NCBI RefSeq assembly: GCF_000024165.1
Contig: NC_013194.1
Span: 4,526,001 to 4,590,000 of the forward strand
DNA length: 64,000 nt
Origin: Accumulibacter phosphatis
GTDB taxonomy: Bacteria; Pseudomonadota; Gammaproteobacteria; Burkholderiales; Rhodocyclaceae
Reading direction: 5' to 3'
Shown here: one piece after another, positions 43,331-53,149 of the stretch
How the letters are laid out: each line of letters opens with the position of its first letter
How positions within the stretch are numbered: the first letter of the stretch is position 1
Program-made: the position numbers and the translations under genes
Notes under the pieces: generated by a model
Databases searched by the model: none
Seen by the model: only the letters and a program-made list of their open reading frames with translations
What the model was told of the DNA's origin: nothing

Positions 43331-43343
43331 TTTTTAAAGAGCA
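43331..43343 (-). promoter_or_regulatory. boxA antitermination element in the spacer before 23S
   Basis: Gene-direction TGCTCTTTAAAAA, a match to the rRNA boxA core, located between tRNA-Ala and 23S, as in other proteobacteria. Confidence 0.7.
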
Positions 43344-43415
43344 CTCACCCGGTAAAGGGTCAGGCCTGCAGGGTAGATCACTACCCCGCAGGCCTGACGG
43401 TTCACTCGGCGCGGA

Positions 43416-43491
43416 TGGTGGAGGATGACGGGATCGAACCGACGACCCCCTGCTTGCAAAGCAGGTGCTCTCCCAGCTGAGCTAATCCCCC
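43416..43491 (-). tRNA. tRNA-Ala (anticodon TGC)
   Basis: 76 bases on the minus strand: GGGGGATTAGCTCAGCTGGG at the 5' end, anticodon loop CTTTGCAAG (TGC), T-arm GGTTCGATCCC, and encoded CCACCA end. In the 16S-23S spacer. Confidence 0.97.
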
Positions 43492-43570
43492 GCTGACCGG
43501 CAACCACACCCCCAGCCGACGCCAGAAATGCTTTACTGCCTGCCTTCGCACGGCCCCTCCGTCGTTTCGC

Positions 43571-43647
43571 TGGTGGGTCTGGTTGGAATCGAACCAACGA
43601 CCCTCGCCTTATCAAGACGATGCTCTAACCGACTGAGCTACAGACCC
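43571..43647 (-). tRNA. tRNA-Ile (anticodon GAT)
   Basis: 77 bases on the minus strand: GGGTCTGTAGCTCAGTCGG at the 5' end, anticodon loop CTTGATAAG (GAT), T-arm GGTTCGATTCC, CCACCA end. In the 16S-23S spacer, 79 bp before tRNA-Ala. Confidence 0.97.
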
Positions 43648-43706
43648 ATCCGCTTGTGCAGCCTGTGACAACCGATAGGTTGTGAGTTCTCGATCCGGTT
43701 TTTCTC

Positions 43707-45248
<1,542 letters not shown>

Positions 45249-45394
45249 AATCCTCAAACCCTCGCTCGACGTCCCACCAGCCCAGATTCCTCCAGACCAG
45301 CAGGCTTTACTTCCGTGCGAGTTACTCCATCTGCTCGGCAATCCGCTTGCGCAGATCACCCCAGATCAAGAACCCACACCTATCGGTTGTCTAG

Positions 45395-45406
45395 TTTTTA
45401 AAGAGC
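45395..45406 (-). promoter_or_regulatory. boxA antitermination element in the rRNA leader
   Basis: Gene-direction GCTCTTTAAAAA, about 145 bp upstream of the 16S 5' end, matching the copy in the 16S-23S spacer. Confidence 0.7.
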
Positions 45407-45462
45407 TTGCCAACAGACTGGATAACCAGCTTGCGGCGCTGCCTGAGCAGCGAGAGGGGCGC

Positions 45463-45490
45463 ATTATACAGTCGATTCCAGCGGCGTCAA
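45463..45490 (-). promoter_or_regulatory. rRNA promoter P2
   Basis: Gene-direction TTGACG (45490-45485), 16 bp, TATAAT (45468-45463), followed by a GC-rich discriminator (GCGCCCC) typical of growth-rate-controlled rRNA promoters. About 210 bp upstream of 16S. Confidence 0.85.
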
Positions 45491-45628
45491 CACTTCTTTT
45501 TCACACATCCGCCGAAATCACCCCTGACCACCTGCGCGGCCCCAAAGGGCCACTTCAGCCTCCGCCAACACGATCTAACGATCTGATTTTACTCAGATTT
45601 ATTCTCGTGTCGAGCAACGAAGGTGCGA

Positions 45629-45656
45629 ATTATACAGGCCAGGATGCGGGCGTCAA
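45629..45656 (-). promoter_or_regulatory. rRNA promoter P1
   Basis: Gene-direction TTGACG (45656-45651), 16 bp, TATAAT (45634-45629). Identical hexamers and spacing to P2, 166 bp further upstream and just beyond the tyrS stop. The stretch 45249-45724 contains only leader and promoters. Confidence 0.85.
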
Positions 45657-45724
45657 CCCTATCGGAAGACTATTTGAATGTGCGCTGCCGCGTTACTGCC
45701 GACTCCGGCGCGGCGAGCGGTCAA

Positions 45725-46924
45725 TCAGGCAATACTGACTCGCGCATACTTGCGCTTGCCGACCTGCAGGACGAAGCAAGCTTTGGCCGAGAAGACGAGG
45801 TTGCGGTCGTCAATCCGAGTACCGTCAATCCTGACGCCGCCCTGCTCAATCATGCGCAGCGCCTCGGACGTACTCGCCGTCAATCCCGACTGCTTGAGGA
45901 CCTGCGCGATCGTCAAAGGCTGGTCGGTGGCGGGAAAGCTGAGTTCGGGCATGTCGTCGGGGATCGCTCCCCGACGGAAACGCGCGTCGAAGTCCGCAAG
46001 CGCCTGCAGCGCTGCCTGGGCACCATGAAAGCGCCCGACGATCTCCTGAGCAAGGAGGACCTTGATCTCGCGCGGATTCCTACCGTCGACGGCATCCTGC
46101 CGGAAGCCCGCGATGGCCTCGCTGCTGCGGAAGGACAGCAGCTCAAAGTATCGCCACATCAACTCGTCGGAAACCGACATCAGCTTGCCGAACATCTCGC
46201 CAGGCGGCTCGTCGATCCCGACATAGTTGCCGAGCGACTTCGACATCTTGTTCACGCCGTCGAGTCCCTCGAGCAGGGGCATGGTCAGAATGCACTGCGG
46301 TGCCTGGCCGAAGTGCTTCTGCAATTCGCGCCCGACGAGAAGGTTGAACTTCTGATCCGTGCCACCGAGCTCGACATCGGCTTTCATGGCGACCGAGTCA
46401 TAGCCCTGACATAGCGGATAAAGCAACTCGTGGATGGCAATCGGCTGCCCGCCACGGTAGCGCTTCGCAAAATCGTCGCGTTCGAGCATTCTGGCGACCG
46501 TGTGCAGGGCAGCGAGGCGAATCATCCCCGCGGCACCAAGTGGCTCGAACCAGCTTGCATTGAAGCAGACCTCAGTCCTCGCGGGATCGAGAATCTTGAA
46601 CACCTGCTCGCGATAGGTAGTTGCGTTGTCGCGGATCTGCTCGTGCGACAACGGCGGTCGCGTAGCATTCTTCCCGGTCGGGTCACCGATCATTCCGGTG
46701 AAGTCGCCAATCAGGAACATCACGTGATGACCGAGATCCTGAAAATGCCTGAGCTTGTTGATCAGCACCGTATGGCCCAGATGCAGGTCAGGCGCGGTCG
46801 GATCAAAACCGGCCTTGATCCGCAGCGGTCGCCCGGACTTCAGCTTCTCGACCAGCTCGGCCTCGATCAGCAGTTCTTCCGACCCGCGCTTGATCTGCTT
46901 GAGGTCTTCTTCGACAGCGCGCAT
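45725..46924 (-). CDS. tyrS: Tyrosyl-tRNA synthetase
   Basis: 399 residues from the ATG at 46924, which has AAGG 6-7 bases upstream; the longer open frame is not needed. The class I HIGH signature is HLGHT in FDPTAPDLHLGHTVLINKL, KMSKS is intact, and a C-terminal S4-like RNA-binding domain (GGVRIDGTRI) closes the protein. It charges tRNA-Tyr. Same strand as the rRNA operon and directly upstream of its promoters; divergent from the M23 peptidase gene by 75 bp. Confidence 0.96.
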   Translation of the reverse strand: MRAVEEDLKQIKRGSEELLIEAELVEKLKSGRPLRIKAGFDPTAPDLHLGHTVLINKLRHFQDLGHHVMFLIGDFTGMIGDPTGKNATRPPLSHEQIRDNATTYREQVFKILDPARTEVCFNASWFEPLGAAGMIRLAALHTVARMLERDDFAKRYRGGQPIAIHELLYPLCQGYDSVAMKADVELGGTDQKFNLLVGRELQKHFGQAPQCILTMPLLEGLDGVNKMSKSLGNYVGIDEPPGEMFGKLMSVSDELMWRYFELLSFRSSEAIAGFRQDAVDGRNPREIKVLLAQEIVGRFHGAQAALQALADFDARFRRGAIPDDMPELSFPATDQPLTIAQVLKQSGLTASTSEALRMIEQGGVRIDGTRIDDRNLVFSAKACFVLQVGKRKYARVSIA

Positions 46925-46999
46925 GCAAACCTTTTCTGCCTGGATGGCTTCTGGTGGGGGGGTTCTTGCTAGACTGCGGCGCTTTCCCGCCATCTGCCT

Positions 47000-47791
47000 A
47001 TGGAAAACAACGCGTTTTCGATTTTACCGCATTCGCATCCCGCCATCGATCGGCTCGTGCGCCATCGTTGGGCTGCAACCTTCATCGGTGCTGTGTCGCT
47101 GCTCGGCATGGTCGCCGCGTTTGCTGTCGCACCGGCCACGGAGAAGACTCGTGTCGACATCCGAACGGATCTCGACCGGCTGCCGCCACCGGCCGTAAGC
47201 CTGCTCGAAGCGGCGAACACCCGCTTCCATCGTGAAGACCGCGTGCGGCGGGGCGATACGATCGTCAGCCTGCTGGACCGTCTGGGCATTACCGAACGCG
47301 ACGCGCTCACCTTTCTGCGGAGCGACAGCCAAGCGCGAAGACTGGCGCAGTACCTGCGGCCGGGCACCATCGTGACAGCCGAGGCGGGAGCCAACGGGGA
47401 ACTGCACACGCTCGAAGTCCTGCGGAGCGGCAAGGATGCCAAGCTGGTGATCCGACGTGGCGACAGCGGCTTCCTGGCACATGAAGAGGCTGTCGAATTC
47501 GCGTCGCGGACTGTCGTGGCTGCCGGCGAGATCCACGGCTCCCTTTTTGCCGCAACCGACCACGCCGGTATTCCCGACGCCGTCGCCAACCAGCTGATCG
47601 AGACTCTTGGCAGCGAAATCGATTTTCATCGCGATTTGCGCAAGGGGGACCGATTCGCCCTGATCTACGAGACGCTGACCCACCGCGGCCAGACGATCCG
47701 CAGTGGCCGCCTGCTGGCGGCCGAGATCAGAAACAACCAGAGACTTCTGCAAGCCTACTGGTTTCAGCCGGAACACGCGGAGGGGGCCTAC
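47000..47791 (+). pseudogene. OapA/M23-type peptidase gene, 5' part (split by IS)
   Basis: About 264 codons from the ATG. A cytoplasmic tail, one membrane anchor (about 27-47), then an OapA/LysM-like region (RRGDTIVSLLDRLGITERDA) and the connector ending FQPEHAEGAY. Full-length homologues continue with a YYTxDGRSLRKAFL stretch and an LytM peptidase domain, which here is found 2.1 kb away at 49889. The frame runs a further 12 codons into the IS and stops at 47827. The truncated product would keep the anchor but no catalytic domain. Confidence 0.85.
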
Positions 47792-47850
47792 CCCATCTTT
47801 AACAAGCCCCATGAAACCCATAACTGAATCAATTGGTTGCGAGCCAAGAA

Positions 47851-47870
47851 GAACTCAAGTGGCACTACAA
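47851..47870. repeat. 20-bp direct repeat at left of IS1634-type transposase
   Basis: GAACT-CAAG-TGGCACTACAA; matches 49774-49793 (GAACT-ATTA-TGGCACTACAA) at 16 of 20 positions in the same orientation. Direct rather than inverted, so not an ordinary IS end. Confidence 0.7.
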
Positions 47871-47886
47871 GCCCGTAATCGCGGAT

Positions 47887-49734
47887 TCAGCTGATGAGTT
47901 TTCTGGTCCCTCCTGGTGCGGCGCTGATGCCCAGGGCGCGATAGATGGCCAGCAGATCGGGTTCGGCGACGGTGGCTTTGCGGACATGCAGGGAGTGCCC
48001 GTCGCGCCGACTGAAGGTGGCGGTGACCCGGCGCTGAACCGAGAGGATATCGCGCAGGGTCGCCCAACTGTCGGTAATTCCCGCCGCCTTGAGTTTCACG
48101 CGCAGGAACTGCACGCACTGGTAGGCGAGGACGGTGATGAACAAGTGGCCGTCCGAGCGGACCTCCTTGTGGTGGTAGATGGGCCGCAAGCCGAGCTCGC
48201 CTTTCAGACTGCGAAAGACACTCTCCAGGTCGGTCAGCATCGTGTAGGTGCGCCAGAGTTTCTCTTCATCCCAGGCGAGTTCGTTGGTCCGCAGGCAGTA
48301 GACGCCGGGATGTGTGGCCATCGTGCCGGGAACCGGCACCTTCTGCCAGGTGATCGCCGTCACCGTCTTGCCGGACTCCTCGGTGACCAGCCTGACCTGG
48401 TAGTGTTGGCTGGCACCGCGGCTCTTCTGCTTGAGTCGGCCAAGACGTTCCAGCAGCTTGTCGTGATTCTTTTCGCTGCGCGGCTTCTGCAGTCCATCGC
48501 TCATTTGCTGCAAGCCGGCCTCGAAACGCCCACAGGATTGCGCGAGCATGGCCTCTTCCTTGAGCTGCCGACTCGGCGAATGGCAATACAGGCAGAGCTC
48601 CTGGCCATCCGGACTCAGCTCCTTCTGGAGATGTAACCACTCCTCACCAGCCGTCTCGATGCTCACCGAGCGTGTCGCATCGAACTGGCGCCTGCCGCCG
48701 CGACGCACCACCAGATAGCGGTAGCCGTGTTCGACCAGCCAGACGACGTTGGCGTCGGTGGCAATGCCGGCATCCATGACCACCAGCGCGCCCGCCGGCG
48801 CCCCCAGTCCGGCCAGCATGGACGCCAGCGTGCCGGGCTCGGAAACGTTGCCGGCGAAGGTCTCTGAACGCCTGACGAAGCCGCTGCCGTCGAGCACCAG
48901 ACCGAGCGTCACCAACGGGCAGTCGCTGCGCTTCTCCTTCGACCGTCCGCGCCTGGCCTTTGGATTGCGCTTGGCTTCGCCTTCGAAATAGGTGTTGCTC
49001 AGGTCGTACAGGGTGACCGTTTCCTGCAGATCAAAAAGTGTCTGAGCGGTGCGGAATAAACGCGTCTCGATCACCTCCCGATGTTTCATCAGCACATCCG
49101 AGGCGCGGTACAGGCTCATGTGGGACATCGACCCAAAGTCGACGTCGATCAACTCGCCCAGGGCGCTGTGCTGCTGCAGCCAGTTCCAGGTCGCCAGTTC
49201 CGACCCCGGCTGGCCCATTCTCCCGATCAGGTTGCCCAGGATCGAGGCCTGCATCACCCCATTGACGCCCAGGTCGTTCAGCGTCTCGATCAATCCCAGC
49301 TCGCTTGCCGCATGCAGACCGGCGTGTTCGACGCCTACCGACCGCGGTTGCGTCATCTGCAGGGAGTCCACATCGACTTCCTGGAAATCAGCCGGCGGGC
49401 GAGCTTCGCCCGCCGACCCGGCCGCCTCGTCAGCCGGCGACACCAACATCGGCGCGCGGGCAACCAGCTGCGCGTGGTAGCGCTGCGCCGCGCGCTCAAT
49501 CGACTCCGAACATTCCAAAGGCATGATCAGAGCCTGCGGATTGAGCAACTGCTCCAGGCGGCTGCACAGGATCGGCCAGTCTTCCGACTTGATCGGAAAA
49601 TGGCGGCCGAGGTTCAACACCGTGATCTGACGGACCTTGCCACCGATGCGCTCGGTACGCACCAGCCGGTAGGTGACGTAGCCTTCTCCTGTCGCCTTGT
49701 TGCTCGTTCTTGTCTGTCGGATGAACATGCACAC
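47887..49734 (-). CDS. IS1634 family transposase
   Basis: 615 residues. DDE-type catalytic residues are visible in VVMDAGIATDANV (Asp) and DLESVFRSLKGELGLRPIYH (the YREK-like Glu region). ETVTLYDLSNTYFEGEA and LVTLGLVLDGSG give the first Asp region. This matches IS1634/IS4-superfamily enzymes in size and order. Intact and probably functional. Confidence 0.93.
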   Translation of the reverse strand: MCMFIRQTRTSNKATGEGYVTYRLVRTERIGGKVRQITVLNLGRHFPIKSEDWPILCSRLEQLLNPQALIMPLECSESIERAAQRYHAQLVARAPMLVSPADEAAGSAGEARPPADFQEVDVDSLQMTQPRSVGVEHAGLHAASELGLIETLNDLGVNGVMQASILGNLIGRMGQPGSELATWNWLQQHSALGELIDVDFGSMSHMSLYRASDVLMKHREVIETRLFRTAQTLFDLQETVTLYDLSNTYFEGEAKRNPKARRGRSKEKRSDCPLVTLGLVLDGSGFVRRSETFAGNVSEPGTLASMLAGLGAPAGALVVMDAGIATDANVVWLVEHGYRYLVVRRGGRRQFDATRSVSIETAGEEWLHLQKELSPDGQELCLYCHSPSRQLKEEAMLAQSCGRFEAGLQQMSDGLQKPRSEKNHDKLLERLGRLKQKSRGASQHYQVRLVTEESGKTVTAITWQKVPVPGTMATHPGVYCLRTNELAWDEEKLWRTYTMLTDLESVFRSLKGELGLRPIYHHKEVRSDGHLFITVLAYQCVQFLRVKLKAAGITDSWATLRDILSVQRRVTATFSRRDGHSLHVRKATVAEPDLLAIYRALGISAAPGGTRKLIS

Positions 49735-49773
49735 GATCGTACAACAAAAGCAAGAGGCCCAGCGGCCCTGGCG

Positions 49774-49793
49774 GAACTATTATGGCACTACAA
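49774..49793. repeat. 20-bp direct repeat at right of IS1634-type transposase
   Basis: Partner of 47851-47870. Confidence 0.7.
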
Positions 49794-49888
49794 AACGTCG
49801 GAAAAATCCAGCATCAAGCAAATCAACAGCTTAGGATTCGCTCCTGCCTGGAAAGTGCGGAATATGCGTATGGGGTGTTAACAACCGG

Positions 49889-50429
49889 CTACTACACGGC
49901 AGACGGCCGGAGCCTGCGCAAGGCCTTCCTGCTCTCGCCGATCGAGTTCTCGCGGGTCACTTCAGGATTTGCCGACGCTCGCTTGCACCCGATCCTGCAA
50001 ACCTGGCGAGCTCACAAGGGGGTCGACTACGCTGCGCCCACGGGAACCAGAGTCCTCGCCGTCGCCGACGGTATCGTCGAGGCCGCCGACTTTCGCAATG
50101 GCTACGGCAAGCTGATCGTCCTCAGGCACCAGGGCGCTTACTCGACCGCTTGCGGTCACCTCGATGACTTTGCGCCGGGAATCCGACCAGGAGCACGCAT
50201 CCGTCAGGGGGACACGATCGGTACTGTCGGCCAGACGGGTCTGGCGAGCGGACCGCACCTACATTATGAGTTCCGGGGCAACGACGAGCCGGTCGATCCG
50301 TTGGCAGCCACGCTGCCGAAGTCGCGCCCGCTTGACGGCGCGCAGCTTGCCCGCCATACGAACTCCTCCCGAGCACGACGCGCGCAACTGAATCTGGTCA
50401 GGGACGTCACCCTGGCCGCGATGGAATGA
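49889..50429 (+). pseudogene. OapA/M23-type peptidase gene, 3' part (split by IS)
   Basis: About 180 codons continuing the 5' part: YYTADGRSLRKAFLLSP, FSRVTSGFADARLHPILQ, then the LytM/M23 catalytic signatures HKGVDYAAPTGTRVLAVADG (first His/Asp) and GLASGPHLHYEF (HxH). A frame opening inside the IS at 49782 could produce a fusion lacking signal and anchor. As a whole the gene would encode a membrane-anchored peptidoglycan DD-endopeptidase involved in cell separation or envelope growth. Confidence 0.85.
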
Positions 50430-50516
50430 CAACACCGACCGAGAACACCGCGGGCGACTGACGCAGCACTTCTGGCCGTCGTCCGACACAGTGTGGCGAA
50501 GACCTGGCTCCCCGCT

Positions 50517-50777
50517 TCACGCACGCCCCGTGTTGCCGGTCAGCTTCTCGTACTTGACCCACAGTTGGTCCTCGCTTTCCTCGTGTGCCGGATCCTTCGG
50601 AATGCAGTCAACCGGGCAGACTTCGACACACTGGGGAGTATCGTAGTGACCGACGCATTCGGTGCACTTGCTCGGGTCGATCTCGTAGATCTCGGCACCC
50701 TGGAAAATTGCCTCGTTCGGGCACTCGGGCTCGCAGACGTCGCAGTTGATGCATTCGTCGGTGATAATCAGAGACAT
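50517..50777 (-). CDS. Ferredoxin, 2[4Fe-4S] YfhL type
   Basis: 86 residues. First cluster motif CINCDVCEPECP and second motif CTECVGHYDTPQCVEVCP with the 8-residue insertion typical of YfhL/Alvin ferredoxins. The ATG at 50777 has AAGGAA 7 bases upstream; the upstream in-frame sequence belongs to coaD. Located 13 bp after coaD, a common pairing in betaproteobacteria. Small electron carrier. Confidence 0.95.
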   Translation of the reverse strand: MSLIITDECINCDVCEPECPNEAIFQGAEIYEIDPSKCTECVGHYDTPQCVEVCPVDCIPKDPAHEESEDQLWVKYEKLTGNTGRA

Positions 50778-50790
50778 GCTTGCTGTTCCT

Positions 50791-51294
50791 TCAGGTCGTT
50801 GAAATTTCTCGCACACGCTTGGCCAGTCGGCCACCGATGGCTGGCTGGACGAACTTGCTGACATCGCCGCCGAGAAGAGCGATCTCGCGCACCATCGTCG
50901 CCGAGATGAACAGATACTGCTCACCCGGCGTCAAGAATACAGTTTCCACCTCCGGGTAGAGATTCCGGTTCATCCCCGCCATCTGAAACTCATAGTCGAA
51001 GTCGGAAATGGCGCGCAAGCCGCGGATAATCACCTTGGCTCCCTTGGCGTGCACGAAGTCCATGAGCAGACCGTTGAAACCGCAGATTTCAGCATTCGGG
51101 TAGGGCGCAAGGATCTCCCCTGCCATTTCCACTCGCTCGGCGAGCGAAAAGAAGGGCCTCTTCGGCTGGCTCTCGGCGATCGCCACGATCAGCCGGTCAA
51201 ACAGACAGGCCGCGCGGCGAACGAGATCCTCATGACCGCGGGTCATCGGATCGAAGGTTCCTGCATAGATTGCCACCCGCTTATTCAGCGCCAT
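50791..51294 (-). CDS. coaD: Phosphopantetheine adenylyltransferase
   Basis: 167 residues with the nucleotidyltransferase motif GTFDPMTRGHEDLVRRA (TxGH), IIRGLRAISDFDYEFQMA and the ISATMVREIA motif. Adds AMP to 4'-phosphopantetheine in coenzyme A synthesis. Overlaps the rsmD stop by 14 bp and precedes the ferredoxin gene. Full length. Confidence 0.97.
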   Translation of the reverse strand: MALNKRVAIYAGTFDPMTRGHEDLVRRAACLFDRLIVAIAESQPKRPFFSLAERVEMAGEILAPYPNAEICGFNGLLMDFVHAKGAKVIIRGLRAISDFDYEFQMAGMNRNLYPEVETVFLTPGEQYLFISATMVREIALLGGDVSKFVQPAIGGRLAKRVREISTT

Positions 51295-51826
51295 CAGCTT
51301 CGCCTCGCCGCATCAAGTGATAGAAAACCTGGCCCGCTCTGCCCTGGCGTACCGTCCGCCAGACCCCGCAGCTCTCCAGGCACATTTCCGCCTCGGCGTA
51401 GATCACCCCATCCTCAGCCAGGACGTCTGCGGTCAGGGGTGCCAGACGGTCCATCCAGCCCTGATGGAACGGCGGATCGAGAAACAGGACGTCGAAGCGC
51501 AACCCGGCAGAACTCGCGAATCTTACCGCATCCGAGCGGACAATCTCCACGCGCTTGCCCACTCCCAGCGCAGTGGCGTTGTCCGCCAGCGCCGCCAGCA
51601 CCTTTGCCGACGTATCGACCATGACCACCCTCGCCGCTCCGCGCGACGCGGCTTCGAAACCCAGAGCACCACTGCCGGCGAACAGATCCAGGCAGGACAA
51701 CCCGCTCAGATCCTGCCCGAGCCAGTTGAACAGGGTCTCGCGCACGCGGTCCGGCGTCGGCCGCAATCCCGGCAAAGCGGGAAAGCGCAGGACACGCCGC
51801 CGCCATTCACCGCCGATGATCCGCAC
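51281..51826 (-). CDS. rsmD: 16S rRNA (guanine-966-N2) methyltransferase
   Basis: 181 residues. RIIGGEWRRRVLRFP start, RPTPDRVRETLFNWL, SAM motif LDLFAGSGALGFEAASRG and catalytic DPPF are the RsmD signature set. Modifies 16S rRNA. Followed by coaD with overlap; preceded by an M16 peptidase gene 13 bp upstream. Confidence 0.96.
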   Translation of the reverse strand: MRIIGGEWRRRVLRFPALPGLRPTPDRVRETLFNWLGQDLSGLSCLDLFAGSGALGFEAASRGAARVVMVDTSAKVLAALADNATALGVGKRVEIVRSDAVRFASSAGLRFDVLFLDPPFHQGWMDRLAPLTADVLAEDGVIYAEAEMCLESCGVWRTVRQGRAGQVFYHLMRRGEADGAE

Positions 51827-51839
51827 CGAGTTCAGGAGA

Positions 51840-53135
51840 CTATTCCCCGGCGACCACCACGGTCACCAAGTGCTCGGGCCGCACATGCCGCGCAAACGCC
51901 GCCTGGATGTCGGCCGCGGTCACCTTTTCGATGTTCTCGGGATAGCGGTCGAGATAGTCGAGCGGCAACCCGTAGAAACCGATCATCGCGACATTGTCCA
52001 GAAGCTTGCGATTACTGTCGAGGCGCAAAGGAAAGCTGCCGATCAGGTTCTGCTTTGCGGCCTGCAACTCGACCTCGCTCGGCCCTTGCGCGAGGAAGGC
52101 CGCGAGGACTTCACGCGTCACCTTCAGGGCATCGTTGGCCTGTGCCTTCTTGGTCTGCATGCCGATCTGGAAGGGCCCCAACTGCCCCAGCGGCTGGAAG
52201 AAACTACTCACGCTATAGGCCAGTCCGCGCTTGTCACGCACCTCCTTCATCAGACGTGAAACGAAGCCGCCACCGCCAAGCGAATAGTTTCCGACGACCA
52301 GCGGAAAGAAGTCCGGGTCGCCGCGCTTGAGTGCCGGCAGCCCGAGCAGCAGATGTGCCTGCGCTGCCGGGTGAGCAATCCGCTGCTCACCCGCGAGGGG
52401 CAATTCGGGCACAGCGACGGGGCCGACCACCGCCCCGGGCATCAGGCCGCCGGTCAGTTCCTCGGCCAGCAACCCGGCCTGCGAACGCGACAGATCGCCG
52501 ACGATCGTGACGGTAGCACCTTGCGCGGTGTAATTCGCCGCATGGAAGGCGAGGACATCGGCCCGCCCCAGCGCGTTCACCGACTCCGGCGTCGCATGCC
52601 TGCCATAGGCGTGCGCGGGATACATCGCCGACCAGAACGCCCGGCTGGCAATCGTGTCCGGCCGCGTCAGCGCCTCCTTGAGAGCGGCCACGGAACGTGC
52701 CTGCTCGCGGTCGAAGACCTGCGTCGGGAACTGTGGACTGGTCAGGATGGCGCGCAGCATGGCGAGCGCCGGGCCCCGTTTGTCAGCCATCGACAGCGTA
52801 CGTAGTGAGACTGACGCCCGATCGAGGTCCACTCCTCCCGACAATTGCGCACCCAGATCAGCCATCCGGCTGGCAATCTGCGTCTCGTCCATCCCCGCCG
52901 CGCCGAGGTCGAGCAACGCGCGCGTCAACTGGGCGACGCCGGCCTTGCCCTGGGCTTCACGAGCCGTGCCGGCAGCGAAATCGACCTGAACGTCAAGAAT
53001 CGGCAGCGTGTGATTCTCGACAAAGAACACGCGCGCGCCGGAAGTCGCCTGCCAGAACTCGATCTTCGGGCCGGCCTGGGTCAACTGCGCGGCCAGGGCG
53101 AGAAACGTGCACACCAGCAGCTGGCAAGGATTCAT
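51840..53135 (-). CDS. M16 peptidase-like protein lacking the zinc site
   Basis: 431 residues, ATG at 53135 with GAGAG upstream and a signal peptide (LLVCTFLALAAQLTQA). The M16 fold is recognised from IEFWQATSGARVFFVEN, ALLDLGAAGMDETQI and the RGLAYSV motif of the C-terminal half. The HxxEH zinc motif expected near residue 70 is absent (AGVAQLTRALLDLG). It therefore is the non-catalytic partner of the M16 enzyme encoded 14 bp upstream, as in other paired bacterial M16 genes. Confidence 0.9.
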   Translation of the reverse strand: MNPCQLLVCTFLALAAQLTQAGPKIEFWQATSGARVFFVENHTLPILDVQVDFAAGTAREAQGKAGVAQLTRALLDLGAAGMDETQIASRMADLGAQLSGGVDLDRASVSLRTLSMADKRGPALAMLRAILTSPQFPTQVFDREQARSVAALKEALTRPDTIASRAFWSAMYPAHAYGRHATPESVNALGRADVLAFHAANYTAQGATVTIVGDLSRSQAGLLAEELTGGLMPGAVVGPVAVPELPLAGEQRIAHPAAQAHLLLGLPALKRGDPDFFPLVVGNYSLGGGGFVSRLMKEVRDKRGLAYSVSSFFQPLGQLGPFQIGMQTKKAQANDALKVTREVLAAFLAQGPSEVELQAAKQNLIGSFPLRLDSNRKLLDNVAMIGFYGLPLDYLDRYPENIEKVTAADIQAAFARHVRPEHLVTVVVAGE

Positions 53136-53149
53136 CGTCAGGCTCTCAA

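Larger units (their letters stand above)
47792..49888 (-). mobile_element. IS1634-type insertion sequence inside the M23 peptidase gene
   Basis: The element contains one 615-residue transposase. CTAC at 47788-47791 and 49889-49892 (six-base GCCTAC against GGCTAC) may be the target duplication, and the two ends share an imperfect inverted motif (TTAACA then CCCCAT). Boundaries are estimated from where the host reading frame stops and resumes. About 2.1 kb, suitable for the family. Confidence 0.7.

Noticed and set aside
47851..49793. 20-bp direct repeats as target-site duplication of the IS1634-type element
   Set aside because: Four mismatches in 20 and too long for the family; the host reading frame resumes outside them, so they lie inside the element.
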